From: Phenylobacterium aquaticum
GTDB lineage: Bacteria > Pseudomonadota > Alphaproteobacteria > Caulobacterales > Caulobacteraceae
Length of the DNA: 64,000 nt
Direction: 5' to 3'
Assembly: GCF_022695515.1 (NCBI RefSeq)
Contig: NZ_JALDPT010000002.1
Location: 62,001 to 126,000, forward strand
This document shows, piece after piece, positions 35,871 through 45,844 of this stretch; positions within the stretch are counted from its first letter, which is position 1; each line of letters begins with the position of its first letter. A program made the translations under genes and the position numbers. Below the pieces are notes generated by a model that saw only the letters and a program-made list of their open reading frames with translations, did no database searches and was not told the origin of the DNA.

Positions 35871-38800
35871 GCGAGCCGTCGTCGGGGAGCGAGCCCGCGC
35901 CGCGTCCGGCGTCGGTCATGAACCGCATCGTGGGCTTTGCGCTCGCCCAGCCGCTGTTGATCCTGGTGATCACCCTGATGCTGGTGGGGGTCGGCGTGCG
36001 CTCCCTCACCCGCCTGCCGGTCGACGCCTATCCCGACCTCTCCCCGCCCAGCGTCGAGCTGATCACCCAGTGGCCGGGCCACGCGGCCGAGGAGGTCGAG
36101 CGCCTGATCACCGTGCCGATCGAGCGCGGTATGAACGGCGTGCCCAAGACGACCACGACGCGCTCGGTCTCGCTCTATGGCCTCAGCGACGTGGTGCTGA
36201 ACTTCAAGGACGGGACGGACAACAACTTCGCCCGCCAGGAAGTCTTCAACCGGATGGGCGACCTGGAACTGCCCGACGGGGTCGCGCCCTCGGTCTCGCC
36301 CCTGACCTCGCCCTCCGGCCTGATCTATCGCTACGTGCTGCAGAGCCCGGATCGCTCCCCCATGGAGCTCAAGACCCTGGAGGAATGGACGGTCGAGCCG
36401 GCCTTCCGCGCGGTGCCCGGGGTGGCCGACGATTCCGGCTTCGGCGGCGGGACCATGCAGTACCAGGTGGTGCTGGACCAGGCGAAGCTGGCGGGCGTCG
36501 GCCTGTCGGCCCAGCAGGTGGAATCGGCGCTCGCCGCCAACAACGGCAACGCCGGCGGCGGCTTCTATTCGCAAGGCGGCCAGTTCTATTACGTGCGCGG
36601 CGAGGGCCGCCTCACCACCGTCGAGGACATCGGCAAGGTCGTGCTGGCCGTCCATGGCGGCGTGCCGGTGCTGCTCAAGGACGTCGCCAAGGTCCAGATC
36701 GGCATCGCCCCCCGGCTCGGCCAGTTCGGCTACGAAAAGCAGGATGACGCCGTCGAGGGCGTGATCATGCTGCGCACCGGCGAGAAGACCCAGGACGTGC
36801 TCAGGGCCGTGCAGGCCAAGACCCAGGAGCTGAATGATCTGGTCCTGCCCAAGGACGTGAAGATCGTCCCCTTCTACGACCGCACCGACCTGATCCACCT
36901 GACGACCCACATCGTCATGGAGAACCTGGTGCGCGGCATGCTGCTGGTCGTCGTGGTGCTGATCTTTTTCCTCTACGACGTCCGCGCCGGGATCATCGTC
37001 GCCACCACCATCCCGCTGGCCCTGCTGTTCGCCTTCGTCTGCCTGGACGTGCAGGGCGCCTCGGCGAACCTGCTCTCCATCGGCGCCGTCGACTTCGGCA
37101 TACTGGTCGACGGCGCGGTGGTGATGGTCGAGAACATCTTCCGCCAGATCGCGCTGCGTGAGGGCGCGCCGCTGGATATCCGCGGCGTGGTCCGCGACGC
37201 CGCCGCCGAGGTTGACCGGCCGCTGTTCTTCGCCGTCGCCGTGATCGTGGTCAGTTTCCTGCCGATCTATGTGCTGTCGGGGCCCTCGGGGATCCTGTTC
37301 AAGCCGATGGCCGACACCATGGTCTTCGCCCTGGTCGGCTCCCTGGTCATCACCCTGGCCCTGCTGCCGGTGCTCTGCGCCTGGTTCATGCGCCAGGGCG
37401 TGAAGGAGCGCCGCAACCGCATCTTCGAGGCCATCAAGGACGCCTACGCCAAGGGCCTCGACGCCTGCCTCGCCCATCCCTGGCGGACCACCGGGATCAC
37501 CGGGGCGGTGCTGGCCGCCTCCCTCTTGCTGCTGCCCTTCATCGGCGGCGAGTTCATGCCGCAGCTGGACGAAGGCACTTTGTGGGTCCGGGCGACCATG
37601 CCCTACACCATCTCCTTCGATGAATCGGCCAAGCTCGCGCCCAAGATCCGCGAGATCCTGCGCAGCTTCCCGGAAGTGACCCTGGTCTCCTCCGAGCTCG
37701 GCCGGCCGGACGACGGCACCGACGCCACCGGCTTCTTCAATGTCGAGTTCTTTGTCGGGCTGAAGCCCTATTCCCAATGGACGGGCGCCTATCGGACCAA
37801 GGCCGGCCTGATCAAGGCGATCAACGACAAGCTGACCGCCTTCCCGGGCGTGACCTTCAACTACACCCAACCCGCCGAGGACGCGGTCGACGAGGCCGAG
37901 ACCGGCCTGAAGAGCGCCTTGGCCGTGAAGGTTTTCGGCTCGGACCTCAAGACGCTTGAGACCAAGGGCAAGGCGATCAAGCAGGTGCTGCAGCGTGTGC
38001 CCGGCATCCGCAACGTGACCCTGGTCCAGGAGCTGGGCCAGCCCAGCCTGGCCATCAAGATCAACCGCGACGCCATCGCCCGTTATGGCCTGAACGTCTC
38101 CGACATCAACGGCCTGATCCAGACCGCCATCGGCGGCGATGTCGCCACCCAGGTGGTGCAGCAGGAGAAGGAGTTCGACCTGATCGTCCGGCTCGATCAG
38201 AAGTATCGCGACAATCCCGAGGAGATCGGGAACATCCTGGTCGCCACGCCGGATGGCCAGCAGCTGCCCTTGAAGACCTTCGCCGACATCGGCGTCGTCG
38301 ATGGCGCGGCCTTCGTCTACCGCCAGGACAATTCCCGATACATCGGCGTCCAGTTCTCGGTCGAGGGCCGCGACCTGGCCAGCGCCGTCGGCGAGGCGAT
38401 CAAGCAGGTGAACGCCAAGGTCGATATGCCCCGCGGCTACCGGCTCGACTGGGGCGGGGAATATTCCGAATACACCGCCTCTCGGGCGCAGCTGGGCGTG
38501 ATCCTGCCGCTGACGATCTTCATCATCTTCTTCCTGCTGTTCATGCTCTACGCCAACTTCAAGTTCCCCTTCATCACGGTGGCGGGGGTCTTGCTGTCGG
38601 CGCCGGTGGGCGGACTGATCGCCCTGTGGCTGACCGGCACGCCGTTCTCGGTCTCGTCGGGCGTGGGCTTCCTGGCCCTGTTCGGGGTGTCGGTGCAGAC
38701 CGCGGTGGTGTTCATCTCCTATGTCAACGAGCTGCGCCGGGACGGCATGCCGCTCGACCAGGCGGTGCGGGAGGGCGCGATCCTGCGGCTTAGGCCGATC

Positions 38801-38992
38801 ATGATGACCGCCCTGGTCGCAGCGCTCGGCCTGTTGCCCGCGGCCCTCGCCACAGGGGTGGGCACGGACTCCCAGCGACCCTTCGCCCTGGTGATCGTCA
38901 GCGGCCTGTTCTCGCGCCTCCTGATCAGCATCTTCCTGATGCCGGCGCTCTACATGCTGGTCGCCCGACCGGATGACCGCCTGGAGGTCTAG
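35867..38992 (+). CDS. Heavy-metal efflux RND pump (CusA/CzcA family)
   Basis: A 1041-aa, 12-TM inner-membrane pump. Hallmarks: R-L-P-V-D-A-Y-P-D-L-S-P-P after the first helix, T-M-Q-Y-Q-V, and the HME motif D-F-G-I-L-V-D-G-A-V-V-M-V-E-N in TM4 with proton-relay acids. Substrate could be Cu/Ag or Co/Zn/Cd; I cannot separate them by eye. With the OMF and adaptor it forms a complete tripartite exporter; no dedicated sensor or regulator gene is adjacent. Its 3' end overlaps puuB by 4 bp in convergent orientation. Confidence 0.92.
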   Translation: MSEPSSGSEPAPRPASVMNRIVGFALAQPLLILVITLMLVGVGVRSLTRLPVDAYPDLSPPSVELITQWPGHAAEEVERLITVPIERGMNGVPKTTTTRSVSLYGLSDVVLNFKDGTDNNFARQEVFNRMGDLELPDGVAPSVSPLTSPSGLIYRYVLQSPDRSPMELKTLEEWTVEPAFRAVPGVADDSGFGGGTMQYQVVLDQAKLAGVGLSAQQVESALAANNGNAGGGFYSQGGQFYYVRGEGRLTTVEDIGKVVLAVHGGVPVLLKDVAKVQIGIAPRLGQFGYEKQDDAVEGVIMLRTGEKTQDVLRAVQAKTQELNDLVLPKDVKIVPFYDRTDLIHLTTHIVMENLVRGMLLVVVVLIFFLYDVRAGIIVATTIPLALLFAFVCLDVQGASANLLSIGAVDFGILVDGAVVMVENIFRQIALREGAPLDIRGVVRDAAAEVDRPLFFAVAVIVVSFLPIYVLSGPSGILFKPMADTMVFALVGSLVITLALLPVLCAWFMRQGVKERRNRIFEAIKDAYAKGLDACLAHPWRTTGITGAVLAASLLLLPFIGGEFMPQLDEGTLWVRATMPYTISFDESAKLAPKIREILRSFPEVTLVSSELGRPDDGTDATGFFNVEFFVGLKPYSQWTGAYRTKAGLIKAINDKLTAFPGVTFNYTQPAEDAVDEAETGLKSALAVKVFGSDLKTLETKGKAIKQVLQRVPGIRNVTLVQELGQPSLAIKINRDAIARYGLNVSDINGLIQTAIGGDVATQVVQQEKEFDLIVRLDQKYRDNPEEIGNILVATPDGQQLPLKTFADIGVVDGAAFVYRQDNSRYIGVQFSVEGRDLASAVGEAIKQVNAKVDMPRGYRLDWGGEYSEYTASRAQLGVILPLTIFIIFFLLFMLYANFKFPFITVAGVLLSAPVGGLIALWLTGTPFSVSSGVGFLALFGVSVQTAVVFISYVNELRRDGMPLDQAVREGAILRLRPIMMTALVAALGLLPAALATGVGTDSQRPFALVIVSGLFSRLLISIFLMPALYMLVARPDDRLEV

Positions 38993-40275
38993 AGCCGGTC
39001 GCGCAGGGCGTACCAGCTCAGGCCCGCCACGGTGAGCGGCCAGCGCAGCCAGCGCCCGCCCGGGAACGGCGGGACCGGCAGGCGCGCCAGGAGCTCCACC
39101 CCGGCGGTCTCGCCCAGCGTCGCGTCGGCCAGCAGCTTGCCGAAATAGGGCGCCAGCATCACCCCCTGGCCCGAATAGCCGGCGGCGATCGTCACGCCGG
39201 GCGCGAGCGTCCGCACATAGGGAACGCGGTGAGTGGTGATGCCCAGCGTCCCGCCCCAGGCGTGGGTGATCTTCACATCGGCCAGCTGCGGATAGACCTT
39301 CAGCATGTGCCGCCGCACGAAGCCGGCCAGGTCGCGCGGGAAGCCCGGCGAATAGTTCTCGCCCCCGCCGAACAGCAGCCGGCCGTCTGGGCTCTTGCGG
39401 TAGTAGTTGACCACGAAGCGGGTGTCGGCGACCGCGGCGTCCGAGCGGAGGATCGTCTCCGCACGCGCGCCCAGGGGCTCGGTCGCCAGGATGAAATTGT
39501 TGATCGGCATGACCCGGGCGTTGGCCGCCGGCCCCGCCAAGTCGTCCAGATAGCCGTCGCCCGTCAGGATCAGCTGGTCGCAGACCACCCGCCCGCCGCC
39601 GGTCTCGACCAGGATCTTGCCGCCCTCGCGCCGCCCGGCCCGCGCGGCGCTGCGTTCATGGATCACCGCCCCGGCGCCGATCGCCGCTTGAGCCAGGCCC
39701 AGCGCCAGGTTCAGCGGATGCAGGTGGCCGCCGGAGCGGTCGATCATGCCGCCGAAATAGACCTCGGTCCCCAGCTCGGCCGCCAGCTCCGCCTTGCCGA
39801 TCAGGGCCAGCTGGTCGTCGCCATAACGGGTGGCCATGAAGTCGATGTGGCGGGCGTCCTCGTCAGCCCCGCCCGGCCGGTGCCGCGCATGGATCATGCC
39901 CGGCCGCCAGTCACAGGCGATGGCGTGGTCGGCGATCAGGGCCATCAGGTGGGACCGCGCCTGCCCCGCCAGCCGCCACAGGGCCAAGGCGTCGTCGCGG
40001 CCGACGGCCTTTTCCAGCCAGGCCTGGTCCCGGCGCTGGCCGGTATGGACCTGGCCGCCGTTGCGCCCGGAGGCGCCGGACCCGACCTCTGCCGCCTCCA
40101 GCACCAGGACCCGAGCGCCGCGCTGCGCCAGTTCGAGGGCCGCGCCCAGGCCCGTATAGCCCGCCCCCACCACGCAGACATCGGCCCGCGCCGCCCCCGC
40201 CAGCGGCGGCAGGGGCGCGAAGGGCGCAGCGGTGTCGGCGTACCAGGACCCCGGCGGATGGCCGGTGTTACGCAT
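38989..40275 (-). CDS. puuB: FAD-dependent oxidoreductase, gamma-glutamylputrescine oxidase type
   Basis: A 428-aa DAO-family flavoprotein. V-C-V-V-G-A-G-Y-T-G-L-G-A-A dinucleotide fold, G-S-G-A-S-G-R-N-G-G-Q-V-H-T-G (PuuB/OrdL signature), and a C-terminal G-I-T-T-H-R-V-P-Y and A-G-Y-S-G-Q-G-V. It would oxidise gamma-glutamyl-putrescine to the aldehyde. Last gene of the minus-strand polyamine operon, starting 1 bp from the PuuA-like stop (TGATG). Confidence 0.85.
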   Translation of the reverse strand: MRNTGHPPGSWYADTAAPFAPLPPLAGAARADVCVVGAGYTGLGAALELAQRGARVLVLEAAEVGSGASGRNGGQVHTGQRRDQAWLEKAVGRDDALALWRLAGQARSHLMALIADHAIACDWRPGMIHARHRPGGADEDARHIDFMATRYGDDQLALIGKAELAAELGTEVYFGGMIDRSGGHLHPLNLALGLAQAAIGAGAVIHERSAARAGRREGGKILVETGGGRVVCDQLILTGDGYLDDLAGPAANARVMPINNFILATEPLGARAETILRSDAAVADTRFVVNYYRKSPDGRLLFGGGENYSPGFPRDLAGFVRRHMLKVYPQLADVKITHAWGGTLGITTHRVPYVRTLAPGVTIAAGYSGQGVMLAPYFGKLLADATLGETAGVELLARLPVPPFPGGRWLRWPLTVAGLSWYALRDRL

Positions 40276-41681
40276 CAGACGTTCAGCAGCAGGAACTCCC
40301 GCTCCCAGGGGCTGATGGTCTGCATGAACACCTCGTACTCGGCCTGCTTCACCCGGTCATAGGCCTGGCAGAAGGTCTCCCCCAGGATCTCGACCAGGGG
40401 CTTGGCCTCGGCGAACAGCCGCAGGGATTCCGTCAAGCTGCGCGGCAGCTCGATGCCTCGCGCGCTGGCGTCGGTGTCCACCGGCGCCGTGGGCGACAGA
40501 TTGTGGACCATGCCCAGATAGCCGGCCGCCAGGGTCGCGGCGATCGCCAGATAGGGATTGGCGTCCGAGGACGGGATGCGGTTCTCCAGCCGCCGGTTCT
40601 CCGGATCGGAGGGCGGCACGCGCAGGCCGCAGGTGCGGTTGTCATAGCCCCACTGGGTGTTGACCGGCGCCCCGCTGCCGCGGGCGATGCGGCGGTAGGA
40701 ATTCACATAGGGCGCCAGGATGGCCATGATCGCCGGCAGGTATTTCTGCTGGCCGGCGATGAAGGCGTAGAACAGCGGCGTCGCCTCCCCGGTCTTGGGA
40801 TCGGAGAACAGGTTCGATCCGTCCTCCGGGCTGACGATCGACTGGTGAATGTGCATGGCCGAGCCGGGCTCGGCGGCCATCGGCTTGGCCATGAAGGTGG
40901 CGTAGATCTCGTGCTCCAGCGCCGCCTCGCGGATGGTGCGCTTGAACATGAACACCTGGTCGGCGAGTTCCAGCGGATCGCCGTGGCGCAGGTTGATCTC
41001 CATCTGGGCCACGCCGCTTTCGTGGATCAGGGTGTCGATCTCGAGCCCTTGCGCCTCGGAATACTCGTACATGTCCTCGAACAGCGCATCGAACTCGTTG
41101 ACCGCGCTGATCGAATAGCCCTGGCGCCCGGTCTCGGGCCGGCCGGACCGGCCGATGGGCGGGCGAAGCGGATAGTCCGGGTCGGTGTTCTTCTCGACCA
41201 GATAGAACTCCATCTCCGGCGCGACCACTGGCGACCAGCCGCGCTCGCGATAGAGGGCCAGCACCCGGCGCAGCACCTGGCGCGGGCTCTCCTCCACCGG
41301 CCGGCCGTCCGGATGGAAGGCGTCGTGGATCACCTGGGCGGTCGGATCATGCGCCCAGGGCACCACGGCCAGGGTCGCGAAGTCCGGGGCCAGGAAGATG
41401 TCGGTGTCCGACTGCACCGAGGTCACCACCCCCTCGAACTCTGGAAAGTCGCCGGTGATGGTCTGGTAGAACACCGCCAGCGGCAGGTTCATCTGGGGCG
41501 CGCCCAGGAACTTGCGCACCGGCATGATCTTGCCGCGCGCCACCCCGGCCAGATCGGGCGCCATGCACTCGATCTCCTCGATGTTCTGGCGCGCGAACCA
41601 GGCGGCGGCCTCCTCGATATTGGCGACGCCGCGGGTGACCCCTTCCCGCTTCTTGGACTTCTTGGACTTGGGCGCCTTCAT
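40275..41681 (-). CDS. Gamma-glutamylpolyamine synthetase (PuuA-like glutamine synthetase)
   Basis: A 468-aa GS-family ligase: P-E-M-E-F-Y-L-V, E-S-G-V-A-Q-M-E-I-N-L, S-A-M-H-I-H-Q-S-I, D-N-R-T-C-G-L-R-V-P, and N-R-I-P-S-S-D-A-N-P-Y-L. The N-terminus is a lysine-rich stretch (K-A-P-K-S-K-K-S-K-K). Couples glutamate to putrescine or a similar amine in the PuuABCD route. Its start overlaps the aminotransferase stop by 4 bp. A second homologue is at 48159-49544, probably for a different amine. Confidence 0.86.
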   Translation of the reverse strand: MKAPKSKKSKKREGVTRGVANIEEAAAWFARQNIEEIECMAPDLAGVARGKIMPVRKFLGAPQMNLPLAVFYQTITGDFPEFEGVVTSVQSDTDIFLAPDFATLAVVPWAHDPTAQVIHDAFHPDGRPVEESPRQVLRRVLALYRERGWSPVVAPEMEFYLVEKNTDPDYPLRPPIGRSGRPETGRQGYSISAVNEFDALFEDMYEYSEAQGLEIDTLIHESGVAQMEINLRHGDPLELADQVFMFKRTIREAALEHEIYATFMAKPMAAEPGSAMHIHQSIVSPEDGSNLFSDPKTGEATPLFYAFIAGQQKYLPAIMAILAPYVNSYRRIARGSGAPVNTQWGYDNRTCGLRVPPSDPENRRLENRIPSSDANPYLAIAATLAAGYLGMVHNLSPTAPVDTDASARGIELPRSLTESLRLFAEAKPLVEILGETFCQAYDRVKQAEYEVFMQTISPWEREFLLLNV

Positions 41682-43081
41682 GCGGCGGCCTCCGGTTTCA
41701 AGGCGCGGAGCAGGGGCTCGGCCTCGTCCAGCGACTTGCGGATGATGGCGACCAGGTCGTCGATCTGGGCGTGGGTGATGATCAGGGGCGGGCAGCAGAC
41801 GATAGTGTCGCGGATGCCCCGCACCATCAGGCCATTGGCGATGCAGCGGTCACGGACGATCGGGCCCGCCTCGCCTTCCTTGTCGAGGAAGCGGTGATTG
41901 GTCCCCTTCTCGCGCACGATCTCCACCGCGCCGATCAGGCCGAGAGAGCGGGTCTCGCCGACCAGCGGGTGGTCGTTCAGAGTGGCGAGCGCCTTGGCCA
42001 GATAGGGTCCGGTGTCGAGGCGGGTGCGCTCGATCAGGTTCTCGCGCTCCATGATCTCGAGATTGGCGATGGCGACGGCGCAGGCGGTCGGATGGCCGGA
42101 ATAGGTGAAGCCGTGGATGAAGTCCCCGCCCTTCTCCTTCAGCTCGGCGACGATGTGGTCGGCCACGCCGACGGCGCTAATCGGCAGGTAGCCGGAGGAC
42201 AGCCCCTTGGCCATGGCGATCATGTCCGGCTTGATCCCGTAGTGATGGTGGCCGAACCAGTGGCCCAGCCGCCCGAAGCCGCAGATCACCTCGTCGCAGA
42301 CCAGCAGGATGCCGTACTTGCGGCAGATGGCCTCGACCTTGGGCCAGTAGCTGTCCGGCGGGATGATCACCCCGCCCGCGCCCTGAACCGGCTCGCCGAT
42401 GAAGGCGGCGACGTTCTGCGGGCCGACCTCCAGGATCTTGTCCTCGATCGCCTGGGCCGCCCGGGCCGCGAAGGCCTCGGGATCCTCGCCGAAGCCCTCG
42501 CCGAAATGGTAGGGCTGCATGACGTGCTCGACGCCCGGGATCGGCAGGTCGCCCTGCTCGTGCATGTGCTTCATGCCGCCCAGCGACACCCCGGCGACGG
42601 TCGAGCCGTGATAGGCGTTCCAGCGGCTGATGAAGATCTTGCGCTGCGGTTCGCCCTTCAGTTTCCAGTAGTGGCGCGCCAGGCGGAACACCGTGTCATT
42701 GGCCTCCGATCCCGACGAATTGTAGAAGACGTGGGTCAGGTTCCCGCCCATCTTCTCGGCGATCTTGGCGGCCAGCCGCACCGCCGGCGGCGTCGCCGTC
42801 TTGAAGAAGGTGTTGTAGTAGGGCAGCTCCAGCATCTGCTCATAGGCGGCCTTGGCGAGCTCTTCGCGGCCATAGCCCACGTTCACGCACCACAGGCCGG
42901 CCATGCCGTCGAGCAGGGTGTGCCCGTCCCCGTCATGGATGTAGCAGCCGTCGGCGCGGGTAATGATGCGGCTGCCGCCCAGCTCGGCGATGACCTTGTG
43001 ATCGGCCTGGGCCGGCAGGTGGTGGGCGAGGTCCAGGCGCTTCAGTTCAGCGATGTCGTGGTTGCGGATGGGAACGGTCAC
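41678..43081 (-). CDS. Class III aminotransferase, putrescine/polyamine type (SpuC-like)
   Basis: A 467-aa fold-type I PLP enzyme: N-S-S-G-S-E-A-N-D-T, D-E-V-I-C-G-F-G-R-L-G, and the PLP Lys in A-M-A-K-G-L-S-S-G-Y-L-P. Closest in appearance to SpuC putrescine-pyruvate aminotransferases. GTG 43081 has AGGAG upstream and overlaps PuuD (GTGA); the longer open frame to 43339 does not resemble the family. Cytoplasmic. Confidence 0.87.
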   Translation of the reverse strand: MTVPIRNHDIAELKRLDLAHHLPAQADHKVIAELGGSRIITRADGCYIHDGDGHTLLDGMAGLWCVNVGYGREELAKAAYEQMLELPYYNTFFKTATPPAVRLAAKIAEKMGGNLTHVFYNSSGSEANDTVFRLARHYWKLKGEPQRKIFISRWNAYHGSTVAGVSLGGMKHMHEQGDLPIPGVEHVMQPYHFGEGFGEDPEAFAARAAQAIEDKILEVGPQNVAAFIGEPVQGAGGVIIPPDSYWPKVEAICRKYGILLVCDEVICGFGRLGHWFGHHHYGIKPDMIAMAKGLSSGYLPISAVGVADHIVAELKEKGGDFIHGFTYSGHPTACAVAIANLEIMERENLIERTRLDTGPYLAKALATLNDHPLVGETRSLGLIGAVEIVREKGTNHRFLDKEGEAGPIVRDRCIANGLMVRGIRDTIVCCPPLIITHAQIDDLVAIIRKSLDEAEPLLRALKPEAAA

Positions 43082-43848
43082 TGGGGGACTCCTGGCGTTT
43101 CGTCGACGAGCGGCGCGCCTCTCAGGGCGCGTCCGAAAACTTGGAAGAAGGTCTGGCTCTGGGGGTGGGCGTCGGTGCGCCACTCCGGATGCCACTGGAC
43201 GGCAAGCAGGGGCGCGCCATTGATCTGGGCCGACACAGCCTCCACCACTCCGTCCGGCGCACGAGCCTCGACACTGAGCCCAGCACCCAGGCGATCGACG
43301 CCTTGATAGTGGACGGAGTTGACGGTTGTGCGATCGCACCCGAAGGCCCGCGCCAGCACCCCGCCGGGGGTCAGCTCGACCGGGTGGAGGTGGTCGAACA
43401 TCTCGTTGAACCCCGCCTCGTCCGGGGCGTGGTGGGCGATCAGCTCCTCGGCCTCGGCCATGTCGCGGCGCAGGGAGCCGCCGAAGGCGACATTGATCTC
43501 CTGGAACCCGCGGCAGATGCCGAACACCGGCCGGCCCAGGTCGAGCATGGCGGCGATCAGGTCGCGGGTCATGGCGTCGCGGGCAGCGTCGAAGGGCCCG
43601 GGCGCATCATCCATCGCCTGGCCATAGGCGGCCGGATCGAGGTTCGAGGGGCTGCCGGTGAGCAGCAGCCCGTCCAGGCGCGGCGCGACCTCCGAGGCCT
43701 TCATCAGCTCGGGCATGGACGGGACCAGCAGGGCCGCGGCGTCGGCATAGCGCATGGCGTGGGCCACATAGCGGTTCATCACCGCCTGGGCCGGTTCGAT
43801 CCCGACCGTCCGGGTGCAGCAGATGACGCCTGCGACCGGCCGGGTCAT
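43078..43848 (-). CDS. puuD: Gamma-glutamyl-gamma-aminobutyrate hydrolase (class I GATase)
   Basis: A 256-aa hydrolase. Nucleophile Cys in V-F-G-I-C-R-G-F-Q-E-I-N, and His/Glu in Q-W-H-P-E-W. Releases GABA and glutamate from gamma-Glu-GABA, the final step of the Puu pathway. ATG 43848 overlaps the ABC ATPase stop as ATGA. Confidence 0.88.
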   Translation of the reverse strand: MTRPVAGVICCTRTVGIEPAQAVMNRYVAHAMRYADAAALLVPSMPELMKASEVAPRLDGLLLTGSPSNLDPAAYGQAMDDAPGPFDAARDAMTRDLIAAMLDLGRPVFGICRGFQEINVAFGGSLRRDMAEAEELIAHHAPDEAGFNEMFDHLHPVELTPGGVLARAFGCDRTTVNSVHYQGVDRLGAGLSVEARAPDGVVEAVSAQINGAPLLAVQWHPEWRTDAHPQSQTFFQVFGRALRGAPLVDETPGVPQ

Positions 43849-44972
43849 GATAACAGCACGGCCGGCGAACAGGCGTGCCAACAGAGCCAGACCGCTTCGC
43901 CCAGCGCGAAGTCCTCCTGGTCCCAGCGGGTCAGGTTGGTGCGCTTGACCTTGATGCGGCGACCGCCCTCGATCTCGACCTCATAGATGCTCTCGCCACC
44001 CAGATAGGCCTCGTGGCGGATCACGCCGGCCAGGGCGTTGGCGCCCTGCGGCGCGTCGCCCAGGTTGGGGGCGACCGACCCGTCGGGCCGCTTGCGCAGT
44101 TCGATCTTCTCCGGCCGCAGCGCCGCCCAGATCACCCCGCCGCTGGCGCCCGTGACCCCGTGATCGAGGAAGATGTCGGTCGCTACGTCCGGCGATTTGA
44201 TGACCGCATGGTCCGGCTCGTCCACCGCCAGCACGCCCTCGAACAGGTTCACGGTGCCGATGAAATCCGCCACGAACCGGCTGTTGGGGAACTCATAGAG
44301 GTCGTTGGGGCTGGCCACCTGCTGCAGCAGGCCGCGGTTCATCACCGCGCAGCGCGAGGCAAGCGCCAGCGCCTCGTCCTGGTCGTGGGTGACCATGATG
44401 AAGGTGATGCCGACCTTCTCCTGCAGGGTCGAGAGTTCCGTGCGCATCTGCTCGCGCAGCTTGGCGTCGAGCGCCGACAGGGGTTCGTCGAGCAGCAGAA
44501 CCCGCGGCCGCTTGACCAGGGCGCGGGCGAGCGCCACGCGCTGGCGCTGACCGCCCGACAGCTGGTCCGGCTTGCGCGCGCCCAGCCCGCCCAGCTGCAC
44601 CAGCTCCAGCGCCTCCTCGACCCGGCGCTTGCGCTCGGCCGCGGGCACGCGGTCGACCTTCAGCCCATAGGCCACATTGTCGGCGACGGTCATGTGCGGG
44701 AACACGGCGTAGGACTGGAAGACCATGTTCACCGGCCGCTTGTTCGGCGGGACGGCGGAGATGTCCTGCCCGTCGATCAGGATGCGCCCCTCTGTCGGGG
44801 TCTCGAACCCGGCCAGCATGCGCAGCAGGGTGGTCTTGCCGCAGCCCGAGGGACCCAGCAGCGAGAAGAACTCGCCCTCCTGGACGGACAGCGAGACATT
44901 GTCGACGGCGACCATCTTGCCGAAGCGCTTGGTGATGTTCTCGAAGGTGATGATGGGCGGCTTGTCGGACAT
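43845..44972 (-). CDS. potG: Polyamine ABC transporter ATP-binding protein
   Basis: A 375-aa ATPase: Walker A G-P-S-G-C-G-K-T-T, signature L-S-G-G-Q-R-Q-R-V-A-L-A, Walker B V-L-L-L-D-E-P-L-S-A-L-D, H-loop H-D-Q-D-E-A, and a TOBE domain at the C-terminus. ATG 44972 lies 8 bp after the permease stop. The C-terminus ends with an unusual Cys/Trp stretch (W-L-C-W-H-A-C). Confidence 0.91.
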   Translation of the reverse strand: MSDKPPIITFENITKRFGKMVAVDNVSLSVQEGEFFSLLGPSGCGKTTLLRMLAGFETPTEGRILIDGQDISAVPPNKRPVNMVFQSYAVFPHMTVADNVAYGLKVDRVPAAERKRRVEEALELVQLGGLGARKPDQLSGGQRQRVALARALVKRPRVLLLDEPLSALDAKLREQMRTELSTLQEKVGITFIMVTHDQDEALALASRCAVMNRGLLQQVASPNDLYEFPNSRFVADFIGTVNLFEGVLAVDEPDHAVIKSPDVATDIFLDHGVTGASGGVIWAALRPEKIELRKRPDGSVAPNLGDAPQGANALAGVIRHEAYLGGESIYEVEIEGGRRIKVKRTNLTRWDQEDFALGEAVWLCWHACSPAVLLS

Positions 44973-44980
44973 GGGCGTTC

Positions 44981-45844
44981 TCAGGACTTGTCGGCGGGCG
45001 CGTGGCCGGCGGTCACGGCCGGATCGCCCTGCAGCCGCAGGGCCACCGCCGTCAGGATCACGGTCAGCACGATGAGGATGGTCGAGGCCGCATTGACCTC
45101 GGGCGTCACCGAGAAGCGGACCATGGAATAGACCTTCACCGGGAAGGTCACGGTGTCGGGGCCCGCCGTGAAGAAGGTGATGACGAAGTCGTCCAGGCTG
45201 AGCGTAAAGGCCAGGAGCGCCCCGGCCACCAGCGAGGGCGCCATGTGCGGCAGGATCACGTCGACGATGGTCCGCCACTCACCGGCCCCGAGATCCCGGG
45301 CCGCCTCCTCCATCTCGCGATTGAAGCTGGCCATCCGGGCCCGGACCACCACCGCCACGAAGGGGAAGGAGAACGAGATGTGGGCGATGATGATGGCGCC
45401 CAGGTTCAGCGGCCAGATCAGGCCCTGGGGCCAGGGCATCACGCGGGCGAAGAACACCAGCATGGCCACGCCCATGCAGATCTCCGGCACCACGATCGGC
45501 AGGGCGAGCGCTCCGTCCAGAACGGTCTTGCCGGGAAAGCGGAACCGCCACAGCACCAGGGCGACCATGGCCCCCAGCGCCAGGCTGACCACGGTCGAGA
45601 CCGCCGCGATGGTCAGCGAATTGCCGAAGGCCTCGATCAGCGAGGCGTCGTGGAAGGCCTTGTCGTAATATTTGAGGGTGAAGCCCTTCCACACGATGTT
45701 GCGGCGGCTGTCGTTGAAGCTGAACGCCATCAGAGCGATCAGCGGCACATAGAGGAACAGGCCGACGGCGGCGAGCCAGGCCTGCATCTGCCAGCGCCGC
45801 AGATATTCCAGCGGGCCGACGGGATATTTCCGCGCCTTGGCCAT
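44981..45844 (-). CDS. potI: Polyamine ABC transporter permease (PotI/PotC)
   Basis: A 287-aa, six-helix permease. The EAA loop is E-E-A-A-R-D-L-G-A-G-E-W-R-T-I-V. The Y-V-P-L-I-A-L-M-A-F-S-F-N start and L-D-D-F-V-I-T-F-F are typical of PotC/PotI. Overlaps the PotH stop by 1 bp (TGATG). Confidence 0.91.
   Translation of the reverse strand: MAKARKYPVGPLEYLRRWQMQAWLAAVGLFLYVPLIALMAFSFNDSRRNIVWKGFTLKYYDKAFHDASLIEAFGNSLTIAAVSTVVSLALGAMVALVLWRFRFPGKTVLDGALALPIVVPEICMGVAMLVFFARVMPWPQGLIWPLNLGAIIIAHISFSFPFVAVVVRARMASFNREMEEAARDLGAGEWRTIVDVILPHMAPSLVAGALLAFTLSLDDFVITFFTAGPDTVTFPVKVYSMVRFSVTPEVNAASTILIVLTVILTAVALRLQGDPAVTAGHAPADKS

Noticed and set aside
35717..37870. 717-codon minus-strand open frame opposite the RND pump
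   Set aside because: Shadow of the pump; composition is biased to Asp, His and Gly.
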